Position numbers and translations under genes: made by a program. This document shows positions 22,619-33,533 of a stretch of 64,000 nucleotides of DNA, one piece after another. The stretch comes from Tetracentron sinense (lineage: Eukaryota > Streptophyta > Magnoliopsida > Trochodendrales > Trochodendraceae), in contig CM026561.1 in assembly GCA_015143295.1 (NCBI GenBank), positions 43,962,875-44,026,874 on the forward strand, given 5' to 3'. Position 1 is the first letter of the stretch. Each line of letters starts with the position of its first letter. Under the pieces are notes generated by a model. It was not told the DNA's origin and ran no database searches. It worked only from the letters and a program-made list of their open reading frames with translations.

Positions 22619-23585
22619 CTAAGTCATCTTCACATCACCTTGGGGGCTAGCTCTAATTTCATCGGGTATGTCATACCTTGGGATGAAACCCAGGAATTCT
22701 CATTTCGATCAAGAACACCCCATAACCAAAACCACCCTCCAAAGATAACAATGCAGATGATGCCTTTCTACACTATATTGTGCCTTCATAAACAAGATTA
22801 ATGAATAAATCAAGTTTTGAACCAACAAATAAAATGGAGCAAGTTTTTTTTTTTTTGGACTGGTCTTAGGCAGACCCCATTTGACCTTTAACAAAAATGA
22901 AATAAAAATTACAACCAATAATATGTACAACTAGATAAATCCTCAAGGAGGATTCTGGATATTGCTTTAGGGAAGTCAGGAAGATACAAAAAGATGTTTT
23001 GGACAAGTTTACAATAAAATGCTTAACCTCAATGTACTCATACCTCCTCTATGCACAAAAAAAGGATAGAAACTCAGTCCATGGCCAAGACACATTGTCT
23101 CTAATATAGCACACAATTATTGTAGAATCCCTCATTATCTATATATGGGTGGATGACCTGAGAGAAATGTCTTCGTTTCCCTCATAATCTCTAATCATAA
23201 CACTTGAGCCACCACGAGGAGATAGAGATGTTCTAAGAACTAAAAAAAACCAAATATTACGAGGAGTATCCTCAATCTTACTTGAACAGTAAACCAACAT
23301 CCAATTTGATTTGGCCTTTATGCTGGCTCAATCAATAATTTGTATTAGAAAACCGTTTCTCTCTCAAGACATAATAAGTGATAGATAGTTCATAGAAGGA
23401 AACACAAAACGCTTCCAAACACAATCTCATACCTGATATCTTGTCCAGAAGCCAAGAGGCCCAAGACTACTAAGCGACCACAGAGTCCACCTGCCTATGG
23501 AAATTAGACTTTCCAAACCAAATTGGAGTATCGCCCCCCCCCCCAAGACATAAAGATGGGGCACTCTCAATACACTACCTACAGA

Positions 23586-23985
23586 AGTCAACCGATTTTC
23601 TGAAATAGGGGATATGAGATAGATGCTACATGTATGCCCATATCAACCGATTTTCTGAAATCACATGCCAATAATAGAATCACATATCTTCAAACCTCTT
23701 AGCTTTTAATGATATCACCTTAGAGACAAATTTATCATTCCTAAAAGTGTTCTCAACATCAATATGACTGCTACTCTTCTTCCTTATTTTACCTATTTAG
23801 TTATTACAATTAATCTATTGTTATATGGTTATTGGCGGTACAAACATATATTTTTAAAAAATATTTAGGTATGTATCTTCTTAATATATGTTGATGTTAA
23901 CGATGTTAATATTAATATATATTATATTAAATCATACATAAAAAACTTATATTAAGGATAACATAAATGTTGAGCTTTGCACTCA
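23586..23985. other. Unassigned AT-rich sequence before the Helitron end
   Basis: TCAACCGATTTTCTGAAAT occurs twice (near 23588 and 23643), a short direct repeat 55 bp apart. The remainder is AT-rich and probably belongs to the Helitron whose 3' end is at 24021. Confidence 0.3.
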
Positions 23986-23993
23986 CCCGTGCA

Positions 23994-24021
23994 CCCGTGC
24001 ATCGCACGGGGTTTTTGCTAG
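23994..24021 (+). mobile_element. Helitron 3' terminus
   Basis: CCCGTGC-ATC-GCACGGG forms a perfect 7-bp stem. It is followed by GTTTTTG and CTAG, with T next. A hairpin about 10 bp before CTRR and insertion next to T are the Helitron signature. The body of the element lies to the left; its 5' end was not found. Confidence 0.7.
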
Positions 24022-24116
24022 TATATTTCTATACTACTCCTATATAGCAATTGGTATCCATGTGGCACACTCCATTGCTCTCTCTTTTCTTCAAATTGGT
24101 GCCACGTGGCACACCC

Positions 24117-24440
24117 TTTAACAAATAACTTCATTCCATGTGTGTATGTAAATGTAAATTAATTAGCATTATTCTCTCACCTCACTAATTATTATCTTAT
24201 TAAAGCTTCTTAACCCTTCATTAATTCTTATACACCCCACTTCCTCATTCCCATAATCCAATAAAATCCTTTAACCAATAACTTCATTCCATGTGTGTAT
24301 GTAAATGTAAATTAATTAGCATTATTCTCTCTCCTCACTAATTACTCTCTCTCCTCACTAATTACTATCTTATTAAACCTTCTTAACCCTTCATTAATTC
24401 TTATACACCCCACTTCCCCATTCCTATAATCCATTAAAAT
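24117..24440 (+). repeat. Two ~155-bp tandem repeats in the Helitron
   Basis: Both copies contain ATAACTTCATTCCATGTGTG, GTAAATTAATTAGCATTATT, CTTAACCCTTCATTAATTC and TTATACACCCCACTTCC. The second has an extra CTCTCTCCTCACTAATTA duplication. Confidence 0.85.
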
Positions 24441-24734
24441 TATTTCCCATCTAAATACAGTTCATCTAATCCACTTCAACCACACTCGACATCTTATTAA
24501 AAATTAATTAATTAGTCACTTATTAAGTGAGCCCTATACGAAACCCGAATTATTCTGATGTGGCATCTTGGGAGACCACTATTTTCAATTCTCTCCATTT
24601 AGCAATCCTCATTGGTGTTCTCATTGCCACCTCTTTAACTTCTCAAGGAAAACCCTTATCTATGTCATACGACTTCTCTCCTAGATAACTCCTCCCTCTT
24701 TCTCCATTGATCTCCTCAATTAAATCAAACACCC

Positions 24735-25200
24735 CACTCTCTCCCCATATAAATCTCAACGGCTCTCTCTCCTATCCCTTCACCTCCCCCCTTCTCTTTC
24801 CTCTTTTCTTCATCTCTCATGTAACTATTATAATATTTCGAAAGAGTTTCATTTCCCAAGAAGTTTCAGATTTCTAAAATGTCTCTCCATCTCCCACAAA
24901 GAGACAGTTATATCTCCCTTAATAAAGTTAAACCTCCATTCCTTATATATATCTCTTGCTCCCTCACTGGTGGGTGCTCTCTCTCTCTCTCTTTGCGTAC
25001 ATGTGATTGCATTACCGAAAATCTGTTAGCTTCTCTGATGCAACCACCTTCTCCATGGTTAAGTTGGAGCCTACCGCCTTCTCCTCCATATCTAATGGCT
25101 CGCTCTTGTCCTCCTTCATCTCTCTTGCAATGAAGATAAATCATATGGTTGCAGCAAATGAGATTAATGGAACCTCAAAACCCCCCTCTTAGTCTCTGCC
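24735..25200 (+). other. Promoter-like and leader-like sequence, perhaps captured from a gene
   Basis: CCCCATATAAATCTC (about 24746) is a good TATA context. It is followed by a CT-rich stretch typical of plant 5' UTRs. A frame MSLHLPQRDSYISL (24879-25133) follows but resembles no family and ends in low-complexity Pro/Ser. I treat it as non-coding or a captured gene start, not as a gene. Confidence 0.3.
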
Positions 25201-25496
25201 ATCACCACACTCTCTCTCTCCATGCATGTAGCATGCATACTTAACTCACACAAGACATGGTGGGAAGGGCCAACTTCTGTGTTTCTCCCTGAAACCAGGA
25301 TTTTGTGTAATCTCTAATCTCAGTCGTACATGATGTGTGTATCCAAGTGAAATATAATATCCTGTTTATATATGTGTTACACCTGAATTATTCCAATTGT
25401 ATATATAGTAACCTGCATTCATTTACATTTCCCTTAAAAATATGGCCGTTACAATATATTTCGTACACACGGCTCAGTAAACCAACCATATTCCTT

Positions 25497-25690
25497 TTGT
25501 ATTACCTCTTGGTCCAATGGTATTGTATGCCCCTCTTATTGCTTATGAGAGATGTGTTGGGGATACTGGGATCTATTCCAGTGGGTGATGTCTTGCAAGT
25601 GTTCGATCACTCCGTTACTAACTACAACCCTAAACATGAACTTATAATTGCTACTAACAATAAGTAAACAATATATATCACTTGCAAAAA
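25497..25690 (+). mobile_element. SINE family 1, copy c
   Basis: CTTGGTCCAATGGTATTG (A-box-like), then GGGATCTATTCCAGTGGG (B-box-like), AAGTGTTCGATCACTCC and TACTAACTACAACC. It ends GCTACTAACAATAAG before an A-rich tail at 25685-25695. It is in plus orientation, unlike the copies at 12.8 and 15.0 kb. Confidence 0.7.
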
Positions 25691-26369
25691 AAAAAATCTG
25701 TATAGTGGCATGACTTGTAGTCCACTTAATAAGCCAGTTGTCTACTTAATAAGCCAGTTGTCTGACAAAAAATCAACATGGTCAGTGAATCTTAGTCATT
25801 GAATTTAAGGGTTTAATTTGTTACTGTAAACATTGTAACAAACATGAATTTTGTTTACTCGATCTTACAATTACGGAATGAGCCTTATGGTTTAGATGAT
25901 ATTCTGGGCATTGCACTAGGTGGATTAACAGCTGGAGAAAGCATAAAGGGGTTTCCATTTCCTCCGAGACTAGAACTAGGAGACTCTAATTGGCCAAAGA
26001 CGGAAGAAGCTGGGTACACATGAAATTTTATACCGATGAAGGAGATCTCCTAAATTTACTTCATCAGATGATCTTAACCATATGATCATTGATTTGCATA
26101 ACCATCAAAACGGTGGAGGCAGACATAAGACTTATTGAATAAATTTACTGAAACACCTTCTAAAGAGGGATCTGTATCCACCCATTTGTAGGGAAAGGAA
26201 TCCTGAAGTTGTTTAATCCCAAACAAACTAACAATAACTTTTTTTTGAAAAAACTTTTATCTCCTTGATGCAAGGAAGTACTAATACTACACTCCTACTA
26301 ATGAGTTTTTTTCTTACATATACTCTAATCATACTATAATTACTCATCACCGTACTAGCATTGAGGAAC

Positions 26370-26800
26370 TGGGGGCCCAATGAGCCCGCAACCACGGTCC
26401 AATAGGGCCAGCGCGGCCGGTCACCCACCAGCTAAGATCCATTCCAAGCTTGAGAAAGAATCAAATATCATTAAAGCTTACTCAAGATCGAGGAGGAATT
26501 TCTTGCTTCTTTTCAAGTGCAGTAGTATCGAGGAACCGCGGCCTAGGCTAGGGTGGGGTAGGCCTACGACTCCGGTAACCCATCAGCAAAGATCCTTTCT
26601 TGCACTTGACGAGCAAGCAAACAGTTTCACTTCGCTTGAATAAGGGTAGGAATTTATCCCCATCTCAGAGCTCATCTCATCAAGTATACCCTCAACTTAT
26701 ATAGGTCATTGGAATAGATTCCTTTTGAATCTGCGTGTGCCGGATCTCAGAAATAACTGTCGCTATTTCCCGGTCATCCCCTTAGACATTGAGGCATAAA
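26370..26800. other. GC-rich block with an internal ~165-bp spaced duplication
   Basis: GAGGAACTGGGGGCCC...CAGCTAAGATCC (26363-26437) and GAGGAACCGCGGCC...CAGCAAAGATCC (26528-26596) are similar blocks, about 160 bp apart. The GC content and phrases such as TTCACTTCGCTTGAATAAGG are foreign to the surroundings. They might be captured or organelle-derived DNA. I could not identify the source. Confidence 0.3.
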
Positions 26801-26915
26801 GGGTTGTATATAATTTACAAAACACATGTTTAACAAGTATCTCTCTGTTTTTCACATTATATTGCATGTCTTACTCATCCTTTTTACTTCCCTTGCATAG
26901 CATGGGGTTTTGCTA

Positions 26916-26916
<1 letters not shown>

Positions 26917-26950
<34 letters not shown>
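26917..26950. repeat. (TA)n microsatellite at the Helitron 3' flank
   Basis: About 15 TA units run without interruption from the base after CTAG. TA-rich targets are usual for Helitrons. Confidence 0.9.
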
Positions 26951-26957
<7 letters not shown>

Positions 26958-27454
26958 CAAATGGTGTAAAAAGAGCATGACTATAGATCATATGGTTTTG
27001 GTCGTCAGATTGCATTGACTTTTGGCCTAAACCATGGACCTACTCAAACCATCCTGTGAACAATCATTTCAATTTTCAATCCACAATACCCAGATTTCGG
27101 ATTAGCACCCCTTTTCAATCTTTCTTACGGTGGCCTATATATTCTTTGGGTGTTTATACTAAACTAGGGCATAGCTGTTCCTGCAGCCAAACACACCGGA
27201 TTTCATATCAGGGTGTTGTGTCTCGTGAAGAGATCTGAGTTCGAAACTACATTGAGCTGCAAATAAAAAAAGGAATCTCCCAAAATTTAATCAATAGGAA
27301 GCATCGTGATGGATTGGTTGCTCTTGGTTGAAGAAATTACCATACTGCTAAATAAAAAATCAGAGCAAATAGAAGTTCCATGGTGAAAATCTCATTGAGC
27401 TTAATAGCTACATAAACTAGTGAACTCCTTCACTCATGGCACTGGTAACTTGGA

Positions 27455-27720
27455 GTGTAAATGGGCCTGGTTTGGGCCAGTACGACCTGAGTCTGACTTG
27501 GCCCAATTAAGAAATGGATTGGCCCGGTCCACTTATTAATCAGGCCTAATTGGGTTGGGCAAACTCTAAAAAATAATGTGTAAAATTTTACTTACGAACT
27601 AAATGGGCTCAATTGGGCCAAGCCCGGTTAAAAGTCTACCAAAATGGGCCCAGGCTTTAGACTTAAAGCCCAACCCAACTAATAATCGGCTCGGGCTTTG
27701 ATACCCCCCAACAGCATGTT
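27455..27720. mobile_element. Relic rich in GGGCC/GGCCC words, possible hAT MITE
   Basis: Phrases such as GTAAATGGGCCTGGTTTGGG and TGGGCCCAGGC recur on both strands. The style is the same as the intact hAT MITE at 46012-46490. Ends are not clear. Confidence 0.35.
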
Positions 27721-27764
27721 TGCCCATGTCCTTCGCAAGTGAGCAAGTTCTCAAAGTCACTTTT

Positions 27765-28130
27765 TAAGCCAAGGCTCAGGATCCTCTCGAGTTGGAACCC
27801 CTAGAGGTCGCCACGTGTCTCCTTTGACACCCCTTAACCATGGGTAAGGTTCACCCACCCCTAGGGTTCACCCATCCATCCTTGGTTTTTTTTAAAAAAT
27901 ATTAATTCTTTTTTTTAAATTAAAAACTTTTTTTAATATTAAAAAAACTCTAAAAATAGTTTTTTAATTAAAAAAATAATAATTAATATATTAAAAAAAA
28001 ACCCAAAGATGGGTGGGTGAACCTTACCCATGGTTAAGGGGTATCAAAGGAGACACGTGGCGACCTCTAGGGGCTCCAACTCGAGAGATTCTCTCGAGTT
28101 CAACTCGAGAGAATCCTGTGCCTTAAGGCA
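27765..28130. mobile_element. Foldback element I
   Basis: The outer arm is CTCTCGAGTTGGAACCCC then TAGAGGTCGC. The inner arm is CCACGTGTCTCCTTTGACAC, CCTTAACCATGGGTAAGG, then TTCACCCACCCCTAGGG and CATCCATCCTTGG. Both arms recur inverted on the right. The centre is A/T only. The right outer arm has an extra TCTCGAGTTGAACTCGAGA. It shares the inner arm with elements II, IV and V. Confidence 0.75.
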
Positions 28131-29336
28131 ATCATTGGTCCCCAGTGTTCCTGTTGCATTTTCTTAATGGAAGGATCTTTATTCTAAATTTAGAAAAATC
28201 CATGGGGTGGGCTTCAAACGAATTACAACTAGATTACACAATTTTGGACTTTGTTCTAACCGAAGCTATTGCATCATTTGATCCAAACCAATTACAACTA
28301 TGTTACTCAAGTTATTCTCATCTTAATAAAAAAAAAATGCTGTGAATTGCGAAACTTAAAATTCTCACAAACACCTACAAATTGAGAACTGATTTTGCAA
28401 TAACATTAGCAAATTTATGCTACTTTAACCAAGTTTCATAAAAATACAAGGTGAAACACCTCCAAATTGAGAACTGATTTAGCAATAAGTGTAGCCAGAT
28501 TTATGCTATTTTAAACCAAGTTTCATAAAGTACAAGGTGAAACACCAACCATGTAGATTGAACCAAACTGCAAACCAGGTAGGTAGAAACCATACATTAA
28601 ATCTATTTTGAACCAGGCAGTAATTGTAAATGTGATCAAAGAAACATCTAAAGTTCAACCTCTAAACCCCCCCTTTTTTTTCTAGCAAGGAATCTGAGCT
28701 TGAAACCAGTCACGCTCCGAAATAATGAAATGAACCTACCAAGATTTTTTTTTTTTTGGGTAAGAAACCTACCAAGATTTAAAGATACAGGACATTGACC
28801 AACTTAATTGCTCTCAAAAAGCTAGTGTTAAGGTGGTGTTCCTTAGAAAAAGGGTGGAGAGTTGAAAGTAATGCCTTCCACTATTATGCACATCTCTAAC
28901 CAACAGTCCTCCCTTTTCTCCCACCATTAGAAGTAGAATCTCTTGATTTACAACACAAGTTCTCATATCTCTCATTTTGCTCAAATACCCAACACCAGAA
29001 TCTCATTCATCCATTAACAAACCACTCCAAAGACAGGAGCAAACAAACAGATACATATAAAGAGAGTGACAAAGGTCTGTTTCTTACTGGGCTCAAGAAA
29101 CTTGACCACCTCTCCAATCACTTACATGGAGAGTTCAACTGAAAAATAAAAGAGTCAAAAAAACACCCCCAATACAGAGAAAAAAGAAGGAAAGATGAAA
29201 AGCAGAGGTTACTAGTCCAACCTAGGAGTAAAAAGGGTATGTAATAAGGAAATAAAAATAGAGAAAGGCCTTAGGGCACATTGAATGTTACATAGAGGGA
29301 AGGAGATGGGGAATTAAGGATTTTTTAATATTTTTT
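28131..29336. other. Neprosin gene 3' flank, no gene seen
   Basis: Two similar 110-bp segments with CAAATTGAGAACTGATTT, then AGCAATAA, and ACCAAGTTTCATAAA lie at about 28378-28445 and 28460-28535. The region near 29090-29330 is likely the 3' UTR and downstream DNA of the minus-strand gene. I could not place a polyadenylation signal with confidence. Confidence 0.35.
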
Positions 29337-31731
29337 TTATGGGCAATTATGGGTTTTGCCAGGGCCACCATAGTAGAAGTAGTGGCCCCAATCACCATTG
29401 TTGCCATTTTGGACATCATAGCAGTTGGATTGCTCAGTGAAGGTGCCAACCCCTTTAGGTGCCCTTAGATTATTGGAACCATCAACAACCTGAATATTCC
29501 TGAAGTAACTTGCCTTACTAAAGCCTTCTTCAGGAAAATGGCCACTACCCATTTGAGTTGAGGTATGCTCACCATCTGTCTCTGAATTCACAACCTCTCC
29601 TCCCCACTCAATCATGGAAGCACTGTCAGCCAAGTATGAGAAGAGGAAGGAAGGCCAGTAACCCAATACATAGTCATTCCCAAATTGCATCCACCAGTGC
29701 CCCTCTTTTGGATCCTATCAAATACCCAATTAAATAAAGTTAGTGAATAAACAAATTAATAAGGATAAATGATGTATTGATGAACAGTTGTCAGAGATTC
29801 CCTGCCTTATTACTCTGTAAATTTCTTTCTTTTTCATTTTTATGTGGGACTTTGGTTTCTCTATCAATCTTTTAATTATTTGTTTTCTCTGGGGTTGGGG
29901 TGGGTACTTTGGTTTGGTTTATACCTTCCAGACAAGTATACTGATATCATATTGGGAACCACGATAGCCAGAAACAGGGAAGATGCTTGCACCCATTGCA
30001 ATTTGACTATTGATTTGAATGAAACCTGAGCAGAGGAGGTTGTAGCAGCCAGTGGCCTGATATGCATCACTCTGCAATTTTTTATTCAGAGAGAGAGAGA
30101 GAGAGCAATACCCATTAGAGGATTAAGAAGCAGTAGAAGTAAATACAGAGGAAAACCCAAAACAAAAGATGGAAAATATGGGAACTTACAGTCCAGTAAG
30201 TGAATAGTCTTGTGTTGTTATCTCCATATAGATCTGGGCTGACCTGTTTTGTTTTTTTAAAGATTTAAAGGAGAAAATCAACAAATAATAATAAAAATAA
30301 AAATGGGTATTTCAGTTTTCATTTTTTCCCTCAATATTTTTATATAGAATTAAAGTAATGATACCTGCCAACCAGCTTCAATGCTGTTGAGATCTTCACC
30401 AAAAGAACCTCCCAAGATCCAGAGCTGAGACAAGCTGAATTCATTAGGCTGTTGGATTTTGGGTTCCCAAACGTTAATGGTTGCTTTTGCTCCATAGTAT
30501 TTATCTCCTTCAACATAAGCTATTGCATGCTAATCAATCCAAGAAAAAAAAGAAAGGATAGAGTATTAAGAAGAAGAAGAAGAAAAAAGAATAATAAAGG
30601 AAGGAAAAGTGGAAGAAAAAAAGGATTTTTCTGCTTTGTTTGTTGAAAAATAGCTTTTTTTTTTGCATCTTTACCTGATGGCCACTTTCGTTGATCAGGT
30701 CAGGATCTGTAGACCTGGGTTTAGCGATGGTTCTGTGTTTCTTCCTTCCATATCTTTTGACTGAGCTTGCTCTTAGAACATCATCTCTCTTTGTTCTTCT
30801 GATGGGTATGGTGCCTTCTGGGCACCTTCCATTCAAGTGCCATAGCTGAGTAATGGAGTTTGATCCTTCTTTAGGCTTTGAAGAAACTTTGCTTTCATCA
30901 AAAAGCCCCTCTGGGTGAAAATTAGGTCTCATCTGAAACCCCCCCAGAAAAAGCACCATTAAAACAATGAAAATACGGAAAAAAAAAAAAAACCATTGAG
31001 AGAGAGAGAGAGAGAGAGGGGTCAGGAAATCGAACCTGAATTGTGTGGTTTTTGAGGAAAGGGTGATCGAAAGCGGGTTGATGAGAGACATGAACGCAAT
31101 CGATAACATCACCATCTGGGCTCTGTTTTAACCAGCATAAATCAAAAGATAAAATAAGAAATCTAGTACTCATTACTACTAACACCCAGAAAACTGTACT
31201 AAGTTAAAACCCAGAACATACATTAAAAGAACTCTCGAATTGAAATGAAGAACAAACAGAAAAATTAATAAATGAAGTATAAATGGAGATCAACCAAAAC
31301 CCAAGTAAGTACCAAAAACAAATCAAAACAAAAACCAATGAAAATAAAAGGAGATCAACACTCTTAAATAAAGAAAGAAGGACCCATTTGAGAGAGAAAA
31401 AGAGAACAAACAACCATCCCATTGCTTCAAGAACACAAATCCGCAAGGAAAAAATAGATGAAATTACCCAGAGAAAATGAGGGAAGAAAAAAAACAATTC
31501 AAAAACCCATTGGCATTAATAATGGAAAAATGAAGCGAAAAAATAAAAATAAAAAATAGCGACCTTGATGCTTTTCACAGCGGGCTTGTTAAAACGCTTC
31601 AAATGCTTCTGAACCTCCAACTTATGTCGCGAAATGCGCATCCCACCGGCGTAAGATAACGGGATCAGCGCTATGAAGCAGAGGAGCATCATCACCATTC
31701 TCCGCCTCCCGCTGCTAAAATGCGCCGCCAT
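29337..31731 (-). CDS. Neprosin-family secreted protein (DUF4409 + DUF239), seven exons
   Basis: Exons are 31731-31564, 31122-31036, 30932-30675, 30529-30365, 30243-30190, 30071-29925 and 29714-29337. All introns are GT-AG and phase 0. They give 418 residues, the usual length. Residues 1-30 hold a signal peptide ([20 protein letters not shown]). The DUF4409 activation segment follows ([13 protein letters not shown] and [11 protein letters not shown], residues 53-94). The neprosin domain runs from about 172 to the end ([39 protein letters not shown]). Neprosin itself is a secreted glutamic prolyl endopeptidase; most plant members are untested. Conserved Glu candidates here are 201, 329 and 333, but I do not assign catalysis. 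An in-frame ATG 45 bp upstream (31776) would add MSRRKKAVYFVLSFD. I prefer 31731 because it puts the hydrophobic stretch near the N-terminus. No breaks are seen. Confidence 0.92.
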
Positions 31732-32270
31732 ATCGAATGACAAAACAAAGTATACTGCCTTTTTCCGGCGACTCAAATGAACAAAGTACAGTACACTACA
31801 CTACACTACGCACAAGGTATATTTTAGAGCTCGAAAGACAGCTCCATCATGGGCGGGCGGGCACCACTCTGCTTATCCTACGCACTCCTTCCGAATAATC
31901 TGACGAGAAGGGGTTTTTTTTTGTTTCCACAAAAATCCAATGAAACGCCGACGTTCTTCCTTCTCTACTTTCTCCCTCTTATTATTATTCCCTTTTTTTT
32001 AAAAAATACACGATAAGGGTAAAAGGGGAAATAGAGGAAAATAGATGAAGTGAGTGGAAAGGAGTGCACGAATGGGGGGCGACGGATTTCCTACGGCCGA
32101 GTCAGAGTAAAATGATCTGCCCCCAGCCTTTAAACACTTTTTTGAAACTCGGATTAAAAAGTTATAATCCCTATGATTAAAAATAATTTGATTTTTTTCC
32201 TTCTAAAAATTAAGGTTAGATAATCTAACCATAGCTCTTCTACCGCTGAGTTGCTTAGTTGAAACTTGAA
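31732..32270. other. Promoter region of the neprosin-family gene
   Basis: Upstream of the ATG on the minus strand is a short GC-rich patch (31840-31880). CTAAAATATACC near 31820 is the best TATA-like site but is weak. The rest is AT-rich, and no other gene is visible before the microsatellite. Confidence 0.35.
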
Positions 32271-32271
32271 A

Positions 32272-32311
<40 letters not shown>

Positions 32312-32322
32312 TTCTTCTTCTT

Positions 32323-32388
<66 letters not shown>
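32272..32388. repeat. Compound trinucleotide microsatellite (CAT)(CTT)(ATT)
   Basis: About 13 CAT units (32272-32310), 14 CTT units (32311-32352) and about 11 ATT/TTA units follow each other without interruption. Each block differs from the next by one base of the motif. Confidence 0.95.
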
Positions 32389-32640
32389 AGAAAAAAAAGA
32401 AAAAAGAAGAAGAGATGTGGTGAGTTGGAGATGCTGGCAGAGTATTTTACTCAGCTCTAGCAAGAGGAAATCAGTTGCTAAAGGAAGTTAAATCACTTCA
32501 CCCTCCACTAAAGAGTTGGGATAATATTCAATTTCAGTTGAACTCTAAGGGTTGGGGAGAGTTCAATCACCTTCAGAGGTCAAATATGTGTTCCTTTTTA
32601 ACTCCCGTTAATTGTGGTTAAGCTTCATTAACCTTTACCC

Positions 32641-32781
32641 AATGTTTGGTTGCTGAGAAAATAAATAAAAACATGGAAAAGAAAAGAAAATTAGATAAAA
32701 CACAACTAAATATTCTATTAGAAATTTAAAATTTTCTTTTCTTTTCCATGTTTTTGCTTATTTTCTCCACAACCAAACATA
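32641..32781. mobile_element. TGTTTGGTTGC palindromic MITE, copy b
   Basis: AATGTTTGGTTGCTGAGAAA at the left pairs with TTTTCTCCACAACCAAACAT at the right. The inner arms AAACATGGAAAAGAAAAG and CTTTTCTTTTCCATGTTT also pair. Confidence 0.8.
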
Positions 32782-32796
32782 ACATTAAAGTAAATG

Positions 32797-33533
32797 AAAA
32801 TATTTACCTCTTCCGTCGGTGACGTGAGGAGGGTGCCTCGGCTCTGTTTTTCTTGCCACGTGTCTCCCTTTAAATTCATTTTAATTGTGACTAAGGTTTA
32901 CTAACACTTAAAGTTAAAACATCTAACTTTGGTTTTTAGAAAAAAAATAATAAAAAAGTGTTAATCATAAGGGTTAAAGCTATTTAATTATAGTTCAAGG
33001 CAGTTAACAGGATTTTGTAAGGGGCGAGGAGAAATAGTTTACTCCTTGCGAGAAGTAGACTATTGTGCTAAAGTAAAACAAACTATCCTTAATTTTCAGA
33101 AAAATATTAATTTTAAAGGTTGAAACTTTTCGACCAAAGTTAAAATGGTAGTTAAAAGGGATTTGTGAGTGCAATTAAACTCTCCCGAATTCAATTACAA
33201 TATTGGACATGATTTGGACTCTCCACTAATGGATTAACAGAAAGTAGGAGTTGAGCAAGAGCAATAGTTCACTCCACTGGTGATGAGCGAACTATTGCTC
33301 CTCACTATCACAAAGCCAACTCAACTAACATGAACTCTAGTTAATTTTTTTTAACTCTTATGGTTAAAAATATAATTATTTTATTTAAAAAAAAACTAAT
33401 AATAGATTGGTTAATTCTAGGGGTAAGTGAATCTTAACGATAGTTAAAAGAAATTAAAAAAAGGAACACATAGAATTAAAATGGGACCCAAGACACACCT
33501 CCTCGCGTCACCAACCGAGGAGGTGATTATTTT
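32797..33533. mobile_element. Foldback element II
   Basis: The left outer arm TCGGTGACGTGAGGAGGGTG matches the complement of the right end (TTGGTGACGCGAGGAGGTG). Inside are CCACGTGTCTCCC, AACATCTAACTTTGG and TTTTTAG, with matching inverted text on the right (AACTAATAATAGATTGG, GGAACACATAG). The innermost arms AATAGTTTACTCC and GGAGTGAACTATT also pair. Element V at 52497 has the same outer arm but lacks the right half. Confidence 0.7.

Larger units (their letters stand above)
19196..23585 (+). repeat. Tandem unit, copy 2 (about 1.9 kb without insertions)
   Basis: This follows copy 1 directly and matches it through the same landmarks. It carries two solo LTRs of one family (19441-20701 and 21352-22618) where copy 1 is uninterrupted. 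Homology with copy 1 stops near 23585 after CAATACACTACCTAC, while copy 1 continues to about 19195. A run of C at 23527-23538 replaces part of the shared text. Confidence 0.8.
24028..26916 (+). mobile_element. Helitron-like element abutting the previous one
   Basis: It starts TCTATACTACTCC right after the first Helitron end. It finishes with CCCTTGC-ATA-GCATGGG (6 of 7 pairs), GTTTTG and CTAG at 26913-26916, followed by (TA)n. The two 3' ends are clearly one family. No Rep/helicase protein is present, so it is non-autonomous, about 2.9 kb. It carries a tandem duplication, a promoter-like CT-rich leader, a SINE and a GC-rich duplicated block, which may be captured host sequence. Confidence 0.6.

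Noticed and set aside
24879-25192. Frames of 61-84 codons in the Helitron
   Set aside because: No family resemblance, strong CT-repeat bias, frames on both strands equally open. Kept only as leader-like sequence.
30534-31185. Longer minus frames of 193 and 87 codons overlapping the neprosin gene
   Set aside because: They read through introns. The true exons are 30932-30675 and 31122-31036, supported by phase-0 GT-AG borders and domain continuity.
32203-32463. Frames rich in poly-Asn, poly-Lys, poly-Met (minus) or poly-His, poly-Leu, poly-Ile (plus)
   Set aside because: Translation of the trinucleotide microsatellite at 32272-32388.
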